Shown: positions 44,641 to 53,693, numbered from the stretch's first letter. The stretch is DNA of 64,000 bases from Ancylobacter polymorphus (GCF_030813495.1 NZ_JAUSUI010000003.1:434001-498000); one strand, 5' to 3'. Program-made: numbers and translations. Notes: generated by a model not told the origin, from the sequence alone.

Positions 44641-46743
44641 TCAGCGCCCGGCGGTGGCGAGGGCGAAGGCGTAGATCATCGCCGTTTCCTCCAGCCGGTC
44701 GAAGCGGCCGGACGCGCCGCCATGGCCGGCTTCCATATTGGTGCGCAGCAGCAGCGGGCGTCCGTCGGTCTTGGTCGCCCGCAGCTTGGCCACCCATTTC
44801 GCCGGTTCCCAATAGGTCACGCGCGGGTCGGTGAGGCCGGCCAGGGCGAACAGGGCGGGGTAGTCCTGCGCCGTCACATTGTCATAGGGCGAATAGGCGC
44901 GGATGGTGGCGAAGGCCTCGGCATCGGTAATCGGGTTGCCCCATTCCGGCCATTCCGGCGGGGTGAGCGGCAGCGTGTCGTCGAGCATGGTGTTGAGCAC
45001 GTCGACGAAAGGCACTTCGGCCACGATGCCGGCGAACAGGCCGGGCCGCATATTCGCCACCGCCCCCATGAGCATGCCGCCGGCCGAGCCGCCATGGGCG
45101 ACGATGCGGTCCGACGCCACGATCTTCTCGGCGACGAGGTGCTCGCCGGCGGCGATGAAATCGGTGAAGCTGTTGGTCTTCTTCGCCAGCTTGCCCTCGC
45201 GGTACCAGCGCCAGCCCTTTTCCGTGCCGCCACGGATATGGGCGATGGCGAAGACGAAGCCGCGATCCACCAGCGACAGCCGCGAGACGGAGAAGCTGGC
45301 GGGCATGGAGACGCCATAAGCGCCATAGCCATAGAGCAGGCACGGGGCGCTGCCGTCGAGCGGCGTGTCGGCGGCGTAGAGCAGCGACACGGGCACAAGC
45401 TCGCCATCCGCCGCCGGCGCCATCAGCCGCCTTGTGACATAGCGCTTGGGGTCGTGGCCGGAGGGCACCTCCTGGCGCTTGCGCAGCACGTGGGCGCGGC
45501 TCGCCACGTCATAGTCCCACACTTCCGAGGGCGTGGTCATGGAAGAATAGGTGAAGCGGATTTCGGTCTTGTCGAAGCCGAAGCCGGGATCGAAGCCGAG
45601 CGAATAGGCCTCCTCGGCGAAGGCGACGGCATGTTCGGCGCCGTCCTCCAGCGCGCGGATGACGAGACGCGGCAGCCCGTCCTCCCGCTCCAGCCGGATG
45701 AGATGGCCACGCAGCACGCACACCGACAGCAGCAGGCGGCCGGGCTTGTGCGGCACCAGATCGCGCCAGTAGGCACGGCCGGGCGTGCTGAGCGGCGTGG
45801 CGACGATCTTGAAATCCTCGGCGCCGTCGGCATTGGTCTCGATGATCAGACTTTCGACGCCATCGAGCGCGGGATGGTGCTCGACACCGTAGCGCAGGCC
45901 GGCTTCGCGCGGCTCGACAAGCACGGGGGCCTCAAGCGGGGAGTCGAGGTCTATGAGCCAGACTTCGCTGGTGTCGTGGTCGCCGCAGGAAATGAGGCCG
46001 AAGCGGCGCGACTGGGTGTGGCCGAGCGAGACGAAGAAGCCCTTGTCCGGCTCCTCATAGACCAGCACGTCCTGCGCTGGGTCGGTGCCGAGCTGGTGGC
46101 GGTAGACGAAGCTCGGGCGATGCTCGGCGTCGCGGCGGATATAGAACAGGTAAGCGCCATCCGCGCTCCACAACACGTCGCCGGTGGTCTCGGCGACGCG
46201 GTCGGGCAGGTCGGTGCCGGTGTCGATGTCGCGGATGCGCAGCGTGTAATATTCCGAGCCCGCCTCGTCGGCGGTCCAGGCATAGAGGCGGTGGTCGGGC
46301 GACTGGCGCGCATCGCCGAACTGGAAATAGGCCTTGCCTTCCGCCAGCGCGTCGCCGTCGAGCAGCACGGTTTCCCCGGCAATGGCGCCGGCCGGGCGGC
46401 GGCAGATGAGCGGATGCTGGCCGCCCTCGCGGAAGCGGGTGAAATAGGCGAAGGGACCATCGGTGGACGGCACCGAGGCGTCGTCCTCCTTGATGCGGCC
46501 GCGCATTTCCGTCACCAGCTGGCGCCGCAGCTCGGCATGGGGTTCGAGCCACGCCTCGGCGGCGGCGTTCTCGGCCTCCAGCCACTCGCGTATGTCGGGG
46601 GCGAGCAGAGCGGGGTCGCGCATGACCTCGCGCCAGTTCTCGGCCCGGAGCCAGGCATAGGGATCGCTCAGCGTCTGGCCGTGGAACGAGCGGACCAGCG
46701 GCATGTGGGTGGAAGCCGGCCGCGCGGCGGTGTCGGTGCTCAC
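44641..46743 (-). CDS. ptrB: Oligopeptidase B (S9A family serine peptidase)
   Basis: This 700-residue prolyl-oligopeptidase-family enzyme cleaves short peptides after basic residues. It has the N-terminal propeller pattern [15 protein letters not shown] and [13 protein letters not shown], and the catalytic C-terminal domain with [12 protein letters not shown] (Ser nucleophile), [12 protein letters not shown] (Asp region) and [12 protein letters not shown] (His). I place the start at GTG 46743, which overlaps the msrB stop by four bases (GTGA). A longer frame to 47130 is antisense noise over msrB. Confidence 0.9.
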   Translation of the reverse strand: MSTDTAARPASTHMPLVRSFHGQTLSDPYAWLRAENWREVMRDPALLAPDIREWLEAENAAAEAWLEPHAELRRQLVTEMRGRIKEDDASVPSTDGPFAYFTRFREGGQHPLICRRPAGAIAGETVLLDGDALAEGKAYFQFGDARQSPDHRLYAWTADEAGSEYYTLRIRDIDTGTDLPDRVAETTGDVLWSADGAYLFYIRRDAEHRPSFVYRHQLGTDPAQDVLVYEEPDKGFFVSLGHTQSRRFGLISCGDHDTSEVWLIDLDSPLEAPVLVEPREAGLRYGVEHHPALDGVESLIIETNADGAEDFKIVATPLSTPGRAYWRDLVPHKPGRLLLSVCVLRGHLIRLEREDGLPRLVIRALEDGAEHAVAFAEEAYSLGFDPGFGFDKTEIRFTYSSMTTPSEVWDYDVASRAHVLRKRQEVPSGHDPKRYVTRRLMAPAADGELVPVSLLYAADTPLDGSAPCLLYGYGAYGVSMPASFSVSRLSLVDRGFVFAIAHIRGGTEKGWRWYREGKLAKKTNSFTDFIAAGEHLVAEKIVASDRIVAHGGSAGGMLMGAVANMRPGLFAGIVAEVPFVDVLNTMLDDTLPLTPPEWPEWGNPITDAEAFATIRAYSPYDNVTAQDYPALFALAGLTDPRVTYWEPAKWVAKLRATKTDGRPLLLRTNMEAGHGGASGRFDRLEETAMIYAFALATAGR

Positions 46744-47177
46744 GCCTGCGTTCCCTCGCTCGCCGTGTTGTCGGCCTCGAAGGCGAGGGCAACGCCGTTG
46801 ATGCAGAAGCGCTGGCGGGTCGGAGGCGGGCCGTCGGGGAACACATGGCCGAGATGGGCGTCGCAGCTGGCGCAGCGCACCTCGACCCGGTGCATGCCAT
46901 AGGAATGGTCGTGATAGGCGCTCACCGCCTCGGCATCGACCGGCTGGAAGAAGCTCGGCCAGCCCGTCCCCGATTCGAACTTGGCGTTGGAACGGAACAG
47001 CGGCGCCTCGCAGCACACGCAGCGGTAGAGGCCCGGCTCCTTCTGGGAGAGGTGCGGGCCGCTGAAAGCGCACTCGGTGCCGTGGCCGCGCGTGACACGA
47101 TACTGCTCCGGCGTGAGCTGGGCGCGCCACTCCGCGTCCGACTTCACCACGCGGGGACGGCGAGAGATCTGGTCCAT
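46740..47177 (-). CDS. msrB: Peptide-methionine (R)-S-oxide reductase
   Basis: MsrB repairs R-methionine sulfoxide in proteins. The 145-residue protein has the catalytic cysteine C125 in RFCINGVAL and four zinc-binding cysteines in [10 protein letters not shown] and [11 protein letters not shown]. The motif [11 protein letters not shown] is invariant. The start at 47177 follows AAGGA; the frame opens further to 47231 but without better support. It forms a two-gene translationally coupled unit with ptrB. Confidence 0.95.
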   Translation of the reverse strand: MDQISRRPRVVKSDAEWRAQLTPEQYRVTRGHGTECAFSGPHLSQKEPGLYRCVCCEAPLFRSNAKFESGTGWPSFFQPVDAEAVSAYHDHSYGMHRVEVRCASCDAHLGHVFPDGPPPTRQRFCINGVALAFEADNTASEGTQA

Positions 47178-47543
47178 GGGAAAATCCTTGAGGTTTTCCG
47201 ATGAGATAATCGCTGTGGCGAGCAGCGGCAAGTGTTCTCGCCCTTCACGAAGTTTTGCCCGCCCGAACGCCGGCGGGCCCGGCGCGTCGCCGCAGGCTTA
47301 CGCTTTGATTGAGCTTGCGACAGGTGGGTGACAGCCTCCGTGGTGTTCCGCATTGCACGCGGCATTGCGCCCCGGCTGCTCGAAAAACCTTGTCGCCGAC
47401 CGTTTTCAAGTTTATCTGTGTCCTCGTGGTTTCCTGTCGCGTGAATACGTCAAAAAATGACGTATTTTGACGTACAACTATCGTCGGTACGCCGCGATCG
47501 GGGACTGCACGAGAATTCTGCAACTTGTATTGAAGAATGTATC
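47178..47543 (+). promoter_or_regulatory. Intergenic region upstream of mucR with TGACGTA palindromes
   Basis: This 366-bp gap between divergent msrB and mucR holds AATACGTCA (47444-47452), five A, then TGACGTATT (47458-47466), a perfect 9-bp inverted repeat. A third TGACGTA follows at 47468-47474. The site lies about 70-100 bases upstream of the mucR ATG. MucR homologues autoregulate through A/T-rich sites, so this is a plausible autoregulatory target. I could not define the promoter hexamers. Confidence 0.5.
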
Positions 47544-47966
47544 ATGAGCGATATCAACGACGCCGACAGCTATATCGAACTCGCCGCCGATATCGTCTCG
47601 GCGTATGTGAGCAATAATGCGGTCTCGGCCAATGAACTTGTCACCCTCCTTGCGGAAGTGCACGGCGCTCTGCAGCGCGTGAACAAGGGCGAGGTGGAGA
47701 TGGTGGTTGAGCCGCTGAAGCCCGCCGTGCCGCCGAAGAAGTCCGTGATGCCCGACTACATCGTGTGTCTGGAGGACGGCAAGAAGTTCAAGTCGCTCAA
47801 GCGGCATCTGCGCACGCAGTACAACCTCACTCCCGAGGCGTATCGCGAGAAGTGGGGCCTGCCGGCCGACTACCCCATGGTTGCGCCCAATTACGCCGCC
47901 GCCCGTTCGGCGCTGGCGAAGGAAATGGGCCTCGGCCAGCAGCGCCGGCGCAGCACGGCGGGCTGA
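47544..47966 (+). CDS. mucR: MucR/Ros family zinc-finger transcriptional regulator
   Basis: This 140-residue regulator controls exopolysaccharide, motility and cell-cycle genes in Hyphomicrobiales relatives. The C-terminal Ros/MucR zinc-finger region reads CLEDGKKFKSLKRHLRTQYN, then LTPEAYREKWGLPADYPMVAPNYA. The N-terminus (LAADIVSAYVSNNAVSANEL) is the oligomerisation region. The ATG at 47544 is best; the frame extends upstream to 47457 but lacks similarity. It is preceded by the TGACGTA palindromes and ended by a terminator at 47996. Confidence 0.93.
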   Translation: MSDINDADSYIELAADIVSAYVSNNAVSANELVTLLAEVHGALQRVNKGEVEMVVEPLKPAVPPKKSVMPDYIVCLEDGKKFKSLKRHLRTQYNLTPEAYREKWGLPADYPMVAPNYAAARSALAKEMGLGQQRRRSTAG

Positions 47967-47995
47967 ACCGCACCGTCCGAGTCCGAATCGACGTG

Positions 47996-48026
47996 AAAGG
48001 CCGTCACCCCGTGTGGCGGCCTTTTT
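47996..48026 (+). terminator. Rho-independent terminator of mucR
   Basis: AAAGGCCGTCAC (47996-48007) pairs with GTGGCGGCCTTT (48013-48024), one G-U pair included, and runs into five T. The stop codon of the convergent hypothetical gene at 48004 lies inside the hairpin. Confidence 0.8.
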
Positions 48027-48321
48027 CGTTGCGCGCGACGGCGGCGGGCCTGAGTGGCGCATCCAGTTCCGCGAGCAGCCGCGCCAAGGCGGCGTGGCGG
48101 GCGGCATCATAGCCGAGGCCCGAGCCGGCGGCGCGGCGCTCGGCGCGCAGCAGGCGCCGCAGTACCGTGCGGCATTCCTCGCCGCCGCGCCCGAGAAAAG
48201 GCCGCAGCGCGGCGGCCCGGCGGCCAATGATGGCGTCGCGCTCCTCGCTGCGCGCGGCGCGTATGCGGCGGCCTGTGGCGCGGCGGTTCGTTTCAAAGGG
48301 CTGGGACGCTTGCGATCGCAT
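48004..48321 (-). CDS. Small basic hypothetical protein convergent with mucR
   Basis: This 105-residue, Arg/Ala-rich, helical protein (RRIRAARSEERDAIIGRRAA, LRRLLRAERRAAGSGLGYDAAR) matches no family I recognise. Support comes from a GAGG sequence seven bases before the ATG and a GC-rich third codon position like its neighbours. Against it, the C-terminus is encoded by the mucR terminator hairpin and Arg/Ala-rich open frames arise easily at this GC content. It could be a chance frame. Confidence 0.4.
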   Translation of the reverse strand: MRSQASQPFETNRRATGRRIRAARSEERDAIIGRRAAALRPFLGRGGEECRTVLRRLLRAERRAAGSGLGYDAARHAALARLLAELDAPLRPAAVARNEKGRHTG

Positions 48322-48455
48322 GGTGAACCTCGCTCTACCAAGGCGAGTATGGCTGGCGGCGGGAGGGTGCGGATAAAAATCCTATTACCTTCCGCCGGAA
48401 TCAGGCGGGCATCCCCCGAGGCTCCACGGAGCGTCACTGTCGATGTGTTCATCTT

Positions 48456-48485
48456 TTGTTCTTGTCAGGCAGCGAATCCGATAAT
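48456..48485 (+). promoter_or_regulatory. Candidate sigma-70 promoter of the DnaA-domain gene
   Basis: TTGTTC (48456-48461) and GATAAT (48480-48485) are 18 bases apart and lie 31 bases upstream of the ATG at 48516, in a locally AT-rich stretch. The match is good but not proven. Confidence 0.4.
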
Positions 48486-48515
48486 AGGCTTTAATTCCTT
48501 GATCGGAGATGTCCC

Positions 48516-48893
48516 ATGCCCGTGACCCCGGCCTCCCCGCCATCCCTGCGGCCGACCGCCGAGCCGTGCCTGCTCGCCGCCCGGCTCGCCGCCGACGCCA
48601 CCGCCATTCCGCTGCCGCTCGTGCTGCATCCCCGCCGGCTGGATCGCCGCTGCGCCTCCGCCCGCGCGCTGGCGATGTATCTCGCCCATGTCGGGCTTGG
48701 CCTGCCGATGAGCCGCGTGGCGTCCGGCTTCGGCCGGCACCGCTCCACCGTCGCCCATGCCTGCCGGCGCATCGAGGAGCGACGCGAGAGCGCCGGCTGG
48801 GACCGTTGGGTCGCGGCGCTGGAAGAGGATGCGCGCCGCCTGTCGTCCCCCGCGGGCGCCGGCGCGCCACCGGCGGGAGGGCCGCATGGCTGA
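48516..48893 (+). CDS. Orphan DnaA domain IV-like helix-turn-helix protein
   Basis: This 125-residue protein has a segment resembling the C-terminal DNA-binding domain of replication initiator DnaA: ARALAMYLAHVGLGLPMSRVASGFGRHRSTVAHACRRIEE, residues 49-88 when numbered from the ATG. The DnaA signature GRDHTTV appears as GRHRSTV (73-79), so the Asp-His DNA contacts are replaced. The ATPase and other DnaA domains are absent. The ATG at 48516 follows GGAGATG. It overlaps the DUF6456 gene by eight bases, so both are cotranscribed. Confidence 0.8.
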   Translation: MPVTPASPPSLRPTAEPCLLAARLAADATAIPLPLVLHPRRLDRRCASARALAMYLAHVGLGLPMSRVASGFGRHRSTVAHACRRIEERRESAGWDRWVAALEEDARRLSSPAGAGAPPAGGPHG

Positions 48894-49431
48894 GCGTCAT
48901 ATCGACCATATCGAAGTGGAAATAGACGGCGTACGCCGCGCCGTCGCCGTCGATCTCGACGAAAGCCCGCTCGGCTGGCTGGCCCGGCGGCGCGGGCGCG
49001 ATGGACGCAGCTTCATCGCGCCCGTCCAGCTCATTGCCGGGGAGCGGCTGCGGGCCGACTTCACCCGCGCCGGCATGGCCCCGCGCCTCACCGCCAATTG
49101 GGACGCGGTGACGCGCACCGACCGCGCCGGCGGTGGCGCCGGGCTCAACGCTTCCGAGGCCATGCTCGCCGCCCGACAGCGCGTGGGGCGGGCGATGGAG
49201 GCCGTGGGGCCGGAATTCTCCGGCCTGCTGGTCGATGTCTGCTGCTTCCTGAAAGGTCTGGAGCAGGTGGAGCAGGAGCGCTTCTGGCCCGCGCGCACCG
49301 CCAAGGTGGTGCTGGCGCTCGGGCTCGACCGGCTGGCCCGGCACTACGGGCTCAGCGCGGCGGCGCAGGGGCCGGCGCGCGCCCGCACCCGCGCCTGGAA
49401 GGCGCCGGAGCCGCCGGAGGGCAAGGATTAG
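48886..49431 (+). CDS. DUF6456 domain-containing protein
   Basis: This 181-residue protein has the DUF6456 pattern: SPLGWLARRRGRDGRSFIAP, QLIAGERLRADFTRAGM, then VGRAMEAVGPEFSGLLVDVCCFLKGLE and LGLDRLARHYGLS. DUF6456 is known mainly from Alphaproteobacteria and has no established role; the last part resembles a helix-turn-helix. The start codon lies inside the last codons of the DnaA-like gene. It ends tail-to-tail with sufE, the two stop codons overlapping. Confidence 0.82.
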   Translation: MAERHIDHIEVEIDGVRRAVAVDLDESPLGWLARRRGRDGRSFIAPVQLIAGERLRADFTRAGMAPRLTANWDAVTRTDRAGGGAGLNASEAMLAARQRVGRAMEAVGPEFSGLLVDVCCFLKGLEQVEQERFWPARTAKVVLALGLDRLARHYGLSAAAQGPARARTRAWKAPEPPEGKD

Positions 49432-49862
49432 GCGGCCGCGCCTTCCAGCGCCGCGCGGGCGTCGGCGCGGATGCGTTCGACCATGGAACGCAGCCCGTTC
49501 GAGCGCTGCGGCGTCAGATGGTCCTTGAGGCCGATGCGCGCGAACACGGCACCGGGGTCCGCCGCGAGAATCTCGCGGGCCGTGCGGTCCGAATAGAAGG
49601 CGAGCAGGATGGCGACAAGGCCGCGCACGATATGGGCGTCGGAATCGCCGTGAAAGGCGAGGCGGAGATCGTCCGCGCCGCCGGCAGGCTCGCTCACCAG
49701 CCACACCTGGCTGGCGCAGCCCTGAACCTTAAATTGGTCGCTGCGCTGCTCCTCCGGGAAGGGCGGCAGAGCGCGCCCCAGCTCGATGAGGTAGCGGTAG
49801 CGGTCGTCCCAATTATCGAGGAGCTCGAAGTCCTCGATGATGCTGTCGATCTTGGATGTCAT
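49428..49862 (-). CDS. sufE: SufE family cysteine desulfuration protein
   Basis: SufE accepts persulfide sulfur from the SufS desulfurase for Fe-S cluster assembly. The 144-residue protein has the acceptor cysteine C49 in VQGCASQVWLV, and the typical ELGRALPPFPEEQRSD start and GLVAILLAFYS. The rest of the suf operon is elsewhere. The start at 49862 is preferred; the frame opens to 49910. It is convergent with the DUF6456 gene, overlapping at the stops. Confidence 0.92.
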   Translation of the reverse strand: MTSKIDSIIEDFELLDNWDDRYRYLIELGRALPPFPEEQRSDQFKVQGCASQVWLVSEPAGGADDLRLAFHGDSDAHIVRGLVAILLAFYSDRTAREILAADPGAVFARIGLKDHLTPQRSNGLRSMVERIRADARAALEGAAA

Positions 49863-49933
49863 CACGCGCCTCTCCGGCCGCATATAGGGGCGCGGGGCGG
49901 CCGAGCGCAATGCGCACGGCGTCGCTTTGCCGC

Positions 49934-50488
49934 TCAGGCGGGGCGTTTCGGCGGCAGCGGTACCCCGCCGGATGTCCCGCCAGATGCGGCAGGGGCGGCG
50001 GGAGCTACGCCCGGCGGAGTCGTCGTCGGGGCCGGGCTGGCGGCGCCGGTCCGCTCCGCCGGGGCCACGCCGGCCGGGGGGCGCGGGCCCTGCCAGGCGG
50101 GACTGAGATCGTGGGTGGTCAGCGTATCGCCGGCCCGCCCGCCATTGGCGCGGGCCGCTGCCTTGCGCTTTTCCTCCACGATCTGGTCGGAGAGATAGCT
50201 CAGCGCGAAGCGGGCGCCGGCCTCGGCCCGCTCGCCGATCAGCTCGATGAGGCTGGCGCCGATGGCGCAGGCCTGCGGCTGGCGGGCGCAGAAGCCGCCG
50301 GCATCCGCTGCCGCCGCGCTGGCGGCCGAGAGCGCGTCGAAGGCGTTGACCTTCGGGTCGCCAGTGGTCGCCGCGCCATTTGCCGCCGGTCCGTTGTCCG
50401 GAGCGTGCGAAGCCGGCCCGCCGACCACGGCGGGCAGTAGCAGGAAAACGACGGTGAGCCAGAAACCGATACGCAGCAGAAAAAACAT
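49934..50488 (-). CDS. DUF5330 domain-containing membrane protein
   Basis: This 184-residue protein has an N-terminal membrane helix (LLRIGFWLTVVFLLLPAVVG), the DUF5330 core (FCARQPQACAIGASLIELIGERAEAG) and a Pro/Ala-rich C-terminal tail. The family is found in Hyphomicrobiales, often beside sufE as here, and has no known function. Two cysteines bracket the core motif. Confidence 0.82.
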   Translation of the reverse strand: MFFLLRIGFWLTVVFLLLPAVVGGPASHAPDNGPAANGAATTGDPKVNAFDALSAASAAAADAGGFCARQPQACAIGASLIELIGERAEAGARFALSYLSDQIVEEKRKAAARANGGRAGDTLTTHDLSPAWQGPRPPAGVAPAERTGAASPAPTTTPPGVAPAAPAASGGTSGGVPLPPKRPA

Positions 50489-50689
50489 GGGCGGTCTCGC
50501 GGGGGTCTCATGCGGGAGAATAAAGGCTCCGGGTTGCCCAAGCTGTGTCGAAAAACCGCGAAATTGCGGCTTCGTGGAAAGCGGATGTTAAGCACGCGGC
50601 GGGCTTTTAGGGTTCGCTTAAGCCCCGCATGGCACTGTCTCCCGACAGCGCCGCGTGTCCTTCGATTCGGATTTCCAGAACACGGTTCC

Positions 50690-51361
50690 ATGCCCCGTTC
50701 CTATGCCAGCGATCTTCTGGTGGACGATATCGACCTCCACGGCGAACGCGTCGCGGGGCGCCCCTACCGGCAGGGGCGGCGGCGCTCCGACCTTTTCATG
50801 CTCGTTCTTGCCGCCGGTGCCAGTGCCGCCGTGCTGTTCAATGCCCTGGCGCTGCAGCAGGGCCGACCGGGTACCGCCGCGCGAGGCGCCGCGCCGGCCG
50901 CGCCCGATATCCGCCAGGTCAACACGCCGCGTCCCACCTCGACGTCGCCGGCCGTGATACCGGCCGCGCCGCCCGCCGCCTCCGTCACCCCCACCGCGCC
51001 GCTGCCGCTCGACGCCGTGCCCGCCCCGGTGGCGACGCCGGTGCCCCCGGCCAAGCCGGCCGCCCCGCGCGCGGCGCCGGCCGCCGCCCCCGCCACGGCG
51101 CCGATGGCGGAGAAGGCCCCCGCGTCCCCCGCCGACCTTCTGCCGCCGGGCGACGTGCCGGTATCGCCGCGCGTGATGGACATTCAGAAGGCGCTGGCGC
51201 GTCTTGGCTACGGCCCGATCCGCATTGACGGCATTTTCGGCGCCGCCACCGAGGAGGCGATCCAGCGCTTCGAGCGCGACCGCCGCCTGCCGGTGACGGG
51301 CCAGATGTCCGACCGGGTGATCCGCGAACTGACCGCCGTCTCCGGCTTCACCATCCGGTAA
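50690..51361 (+). CDS. Membrane-anchored peptidoglycan-binding domain protein
   Basis: This 223-residue protein has a basic N-terminus, one membrane helix (DLFMLVLAAGASAAVLFNAL), a long Pro/Ala linker (about 60-150) and a C-terminal PG_binding_1 domain (MDIQKALARLGYGPIRIDGIFGAATEEAIQRFERD). It probably tethers the inner membrane to the cell wall. The ATG at 50690 is preceded by a weak site (CACGGTTCC). DUF1491 follows after six bases, so the two form an operon. Confidence 0.85.
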   Translation: MPRSYASDLLVDDIDLHGERVAGRPYRQGRRRSDLFMLVLAAGASAAVLFNALALQQGRPGTAARGAAPAAPDIRQVNTPRPTSTSPAVIPAAPPAASVTPTAPLPLDAVPAPVATPVPPAKPAAPRAAPAAAPATAPMAEKAPASPADLLPPGDVPVSPRVMDIQKALARLGYGPIRIDGIFGAATEEAIQRFERDRRLPVTGQMSDRVIRELTAVSGFTIR

Positions 51362-51367
51362 GGCGCC

Positions 51368-51715
51368 ATGCGGCTGAAAAGCGGGATCTTCGTGTCCGCC
51401 CTTCTGCGCCGGGCCAATGGGGCCGGCGCCTTCGCCGCCGTGCGCCGGCGCGGGGCGGAAGAGGCGGGCGCCGTTTTCGTCATCGTCGCGACGCAGGACG
51501 GCAAGGCCGCGCTCTACGGCCCGGCGCTGCCCTCGCTCGACGCCGCGCCGCACGAGGAGGGCGTGCGGCTTTTCACCCCGCTCGTGCCGCCCGGCAGCCC
51601 CGAGAGCGAGGTCGAGGCGCGTATGGCGCGCGAGGCGCGCTATGATTCGGATTTATGGCTGGTGGAGATCGAGGACCGCGCCGGGCGCTGCTTCCTCGAT
51701 CTGGCTGCCGACTGA
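51368..51715 (+). CDS. DUF1491 family protein
   Basis: This 115-residue protein matches the DUF1491 pattern: MRLKSGIFVSALLRR, RRRGAEEAGAVFVIV and SDLWLVEIEDRAGRCFLDL. The family is restricted mainly to Alphaproteobacteria and is uncharacterised. It follows the peptidoglycan-binding gene by six bases and is convergent with the DUF2336 gene. Confidence 0.85.
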   Translation: MRLKSGIFVSALLRRANGAGAFAAVRRRGAEEAGAVFVIVATQDGKAALYGPALPSLDAAPHEEGVRLFTPLVPPGSPESEVEARMAREARYDSDLWLVEIEDRAGRCFLDLAAD

Positions 51716-51730
51716 GCTGTTCAGGCCATC

Positions 51731-52831
51731 TCAGCTCTTACGCTGGCGACTTTCGGTCGAGGCGGTGGCCGCCGCAGCGGCATAAGGTGCGTTGAAGCTG
51801 CGCATGGACGGCGCCTCTTCCGCCCTCTCGCGTAGCGGGCGCCTTCCGGCGCGCCAGGAGGCGACGAGATGCTGGGCGCTGGCAAGGGGCAACTCGTCGA
51901 ACATTTCCGCCAGCCGCGCCATCTCGCCGGCCGAACGGCCGGCCACCGGGTGCAGCCGGAACAGCACGCGCGAGAGGATGGCGAAGGACAGACCGAGGGC
52001 GCGGGCGACCACGGCGAGCGCCTGCCCTGTCTCGTCGGCGATGATGCGCACGGCATTCTCCGGCGTGACATGGAGCGCACGCTCCATCAGCCCGGCGAGC
52101 GCGCGCGCATCCTTGGCCTTGGCGGCGTCGAGCAGCTCGTCGATGAAGCCGGCCGCCGCCGCCGCCGGCCGTTCGGACAGCGCCAGCGGGGGCAGGGTGA
52201 CGAGACGGGCGATGAGGCTGGCGCGCTCCTCCGGCCCGGCGAGGAAGAACTCCGGCACCGGCAGCGGGGCCGGTTCAGCTGCGGGCGTTTCCACCGGCGC
52301 GGCCTGCGGCGGCACAGCGGGGCGTTCTTCGGCCAGGGGGGCGGGCATTTCCGCCGCAGCGGCTTCGCGGGCGCCCTCCGACCCGGAGACGTGGCTGCGG
52401 CGATGGGTCAGCTCGGCGAGGCGCTTGGCGAGGGCCGGCGTCACTTCGCGCCGCGCGGCCATGGCGGCGAGATGGGCGGGGCCGAGCTGCTCGGCCAGTT
52501 CGCTGAGATCCTTTTCCGCCAGCACGGGCGACAGGCGCAGGATCGGCCCGGCGAGCGACAGCGGCCCGGCGGCGAGGTGGCGGGCGAGCGCGCGCGGCAG
52601 CGCGGGATGGGCGGCGAGTTCGCGCACATGGCGCGCCGCCACTGCGAGATCGACGCCTTCGATCAGGCGGATGGCGAGGGTGGTGAAGCGGGCTTCCGCC
52701 GCTTCGCCGGGCACGGGCTGCCGCAGAAATTCGCGCACCAGCAGCCGCAACATCGCCGGCCGCGTGTCCTGGAACGGGCGGCGCGCCGTGTCGTGCGGAG
52801 GTGTGGGGCCGGAACCGGAAAGAGAGGGCAT
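51731..52831 (-). CDS. DUF2336 domain-containing protein
   Basis: This 366-residue, mostly helical protein matches the DUF2336 family, with repeat-like helices (LAGPILRLSPVLAEKDLSEL, FIDELLDAAKAKDARALAGL) and the C-terminal VARALGLSFAILSRVLFRLHP. A Pro/Ala-rich linker sits near the middle. DUF2336 proteins are alphaproteobacterial and their role is unknown. The start is ATG 52831 or GTG 52858; neither has a good site. Confidence 0.78.
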   Translation of the reverse strand: MPSLSGSGPTPPHDTARRPFQDTRPAMLRLLVREFLRQPVPGEAAEARFTTLAIRLIEGVDLAVAARHVRELAAHPALPRALARHLAAGPLSLAGPILRLSPVLAEKDLSELAEQLGPAHLAAMAARREVTPALAKRLAELTHRRSHVSGSEGAREAAAAEMPAPLAEERPAVPPQAAPVETPAAEPAPLPVPEFFLAGPEERASLIARLVTLPPLALSERPAAAAAGFIDELLDAAKAKDARALAGLMERALHVTPENAVRIIADETGQALAVVARALGLSFAILSRVLFRLHPVAGRSAGEMARLAEMFDELPLASAQHLVASWRAGRRPLRERAEEAPSMRSFNAPYAAAAATASTESRQRKS

Positions 52832-52974
52832 GGCAGGCGGACAGCTCGCATGTGGCACGTTGCGCCGCCCGAACGGGGGCGCGAAACCAAATTAGCCTGC
52901 GAACGTTAGAAAGGCGTTAACCATGCTTGTTCCGTACTGAGCCCATGCCGTTTGGCGGGACAGGGGAGGGCGCG

Positions 52975-53136
52975 ATGGGTGCCTTAGTGCCGTTTCCGAC
53001 AGTGCAGGCGCAGGGCGGGCCGGTGGGGCCGAGATTGCCCACCGACACCCCGGCCAAGGTGATTATTCTTCCCGTGGTGCAATATGTCCGGCCCCTGGCG
53101 CCGACGGCCGCCAGCGCTGCCTGCGAGAAGCGCTGA
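52975..53136 (+). CDS. Small hypothetical protein
   Basis: This 53-residue protein (MGALVPFPTVQAQGGPVGPR...) has an excellent GGGGAGGGCG ribosome site before the ATG at 52975 and GC-rich third positions. It has no recognised domain. It lies between the divergent DUF2336 gene and the convergent DUF1254 gene. A longer start at 52945 is possible but lacks a ribosome site. Confidence 0.5.
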   Translation: MGALVPFPTVQAQGGPVGPRLPTDTPAKVIILPVVQYVRPLAPTAASAACEKR

Positions 53137-53147
53137 AGCCACCCGGT

Positions 53148-53693
53148 TCAGGCCGCCGGCGCGCAATTGGCCAGCTGCATCCGCGCGCGTACCTCATCGC
53201 GGGCGCTGCGCTCGCGCACCATTGCCCGGATGAGCACGATGCCCTCCTCGCTGGGCGATTCGACGATCAGCCGGTCGGCGGCGGTCACTTCGTCGTCTTC
53301 CGGCAGCGCCGCGCGCTGCTTGGCGTTCATCAGATCCAGCTCGATGATGGAACGGCCCGCCGAGCGGTCATTGATGGCGTAAAAGGGCAGGCCGTAGCGG
53401 GTGTAGAACGACACCGAGGTGTAGTCCTCCGTGGTCGGCACCCGCACCTTCAGCGGCCCCCCGGAGAGATCATAGAGGCAGACGGCCGAGATGAAGGCGG
53501 GATCGGTGGATGGCAGCACCGCGCCGACATCGGAGGGATCCTCGATCGGCACCACCTCATTCGGCCCCGCGATCGCCGCCAGCCGGGCATAGGCGTCGCG
53601 CTCGGCGAGATAGGGCAGCACCAGCACGGCGCCGAGATGTACGATGAGGCCGAGCACCAGGCCGGCCAGGGCGGCGAGAATGAAACGGCTCAT
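53148..53693 (-). CDS. Membrane-anchored DUF1254 protein (split pair, second gene)
   Basis: This 181-residue protein has an N-terminal helix (FILAALAGLVLGLIVHLGAVLVLPYL) and a DUF1254-type periplasmic domain (AFISAVCLYDLSGGPLKVRVP, then YTSVSFYTRYGLPFYAIND). It lies ten bases downstream of the DUF1214 gene. Together they resemble the two halves of the single protein encoded at 11623-13041. A longer frame to 53945 overlaps the DUF1214 gene and is not real. Confidence 0.8.
   Translation of the reverse strand: MSRFILAALAGLVLGLIVHLGAVLVLPYLAERDAYARLAAIAGPNEVVPIEDPSDVGAVLPSTDPAFISAVCLYDLSGGPLKVRVPTTEDYTSVSFYTRYGLPFYAINDRSAGRSIIELDLMNAKQRAALPEDDEVTAADRLIVESPSEEGIVLIRAMVRERSARDEVRARMQLANCAPAA

Noticed and set aside
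44722-46902. A 726-codon open frame on the plus strand
   Set aside because: It is antisense to oligopeptidase B and msrB. Low-complexity charged composition and no domain.
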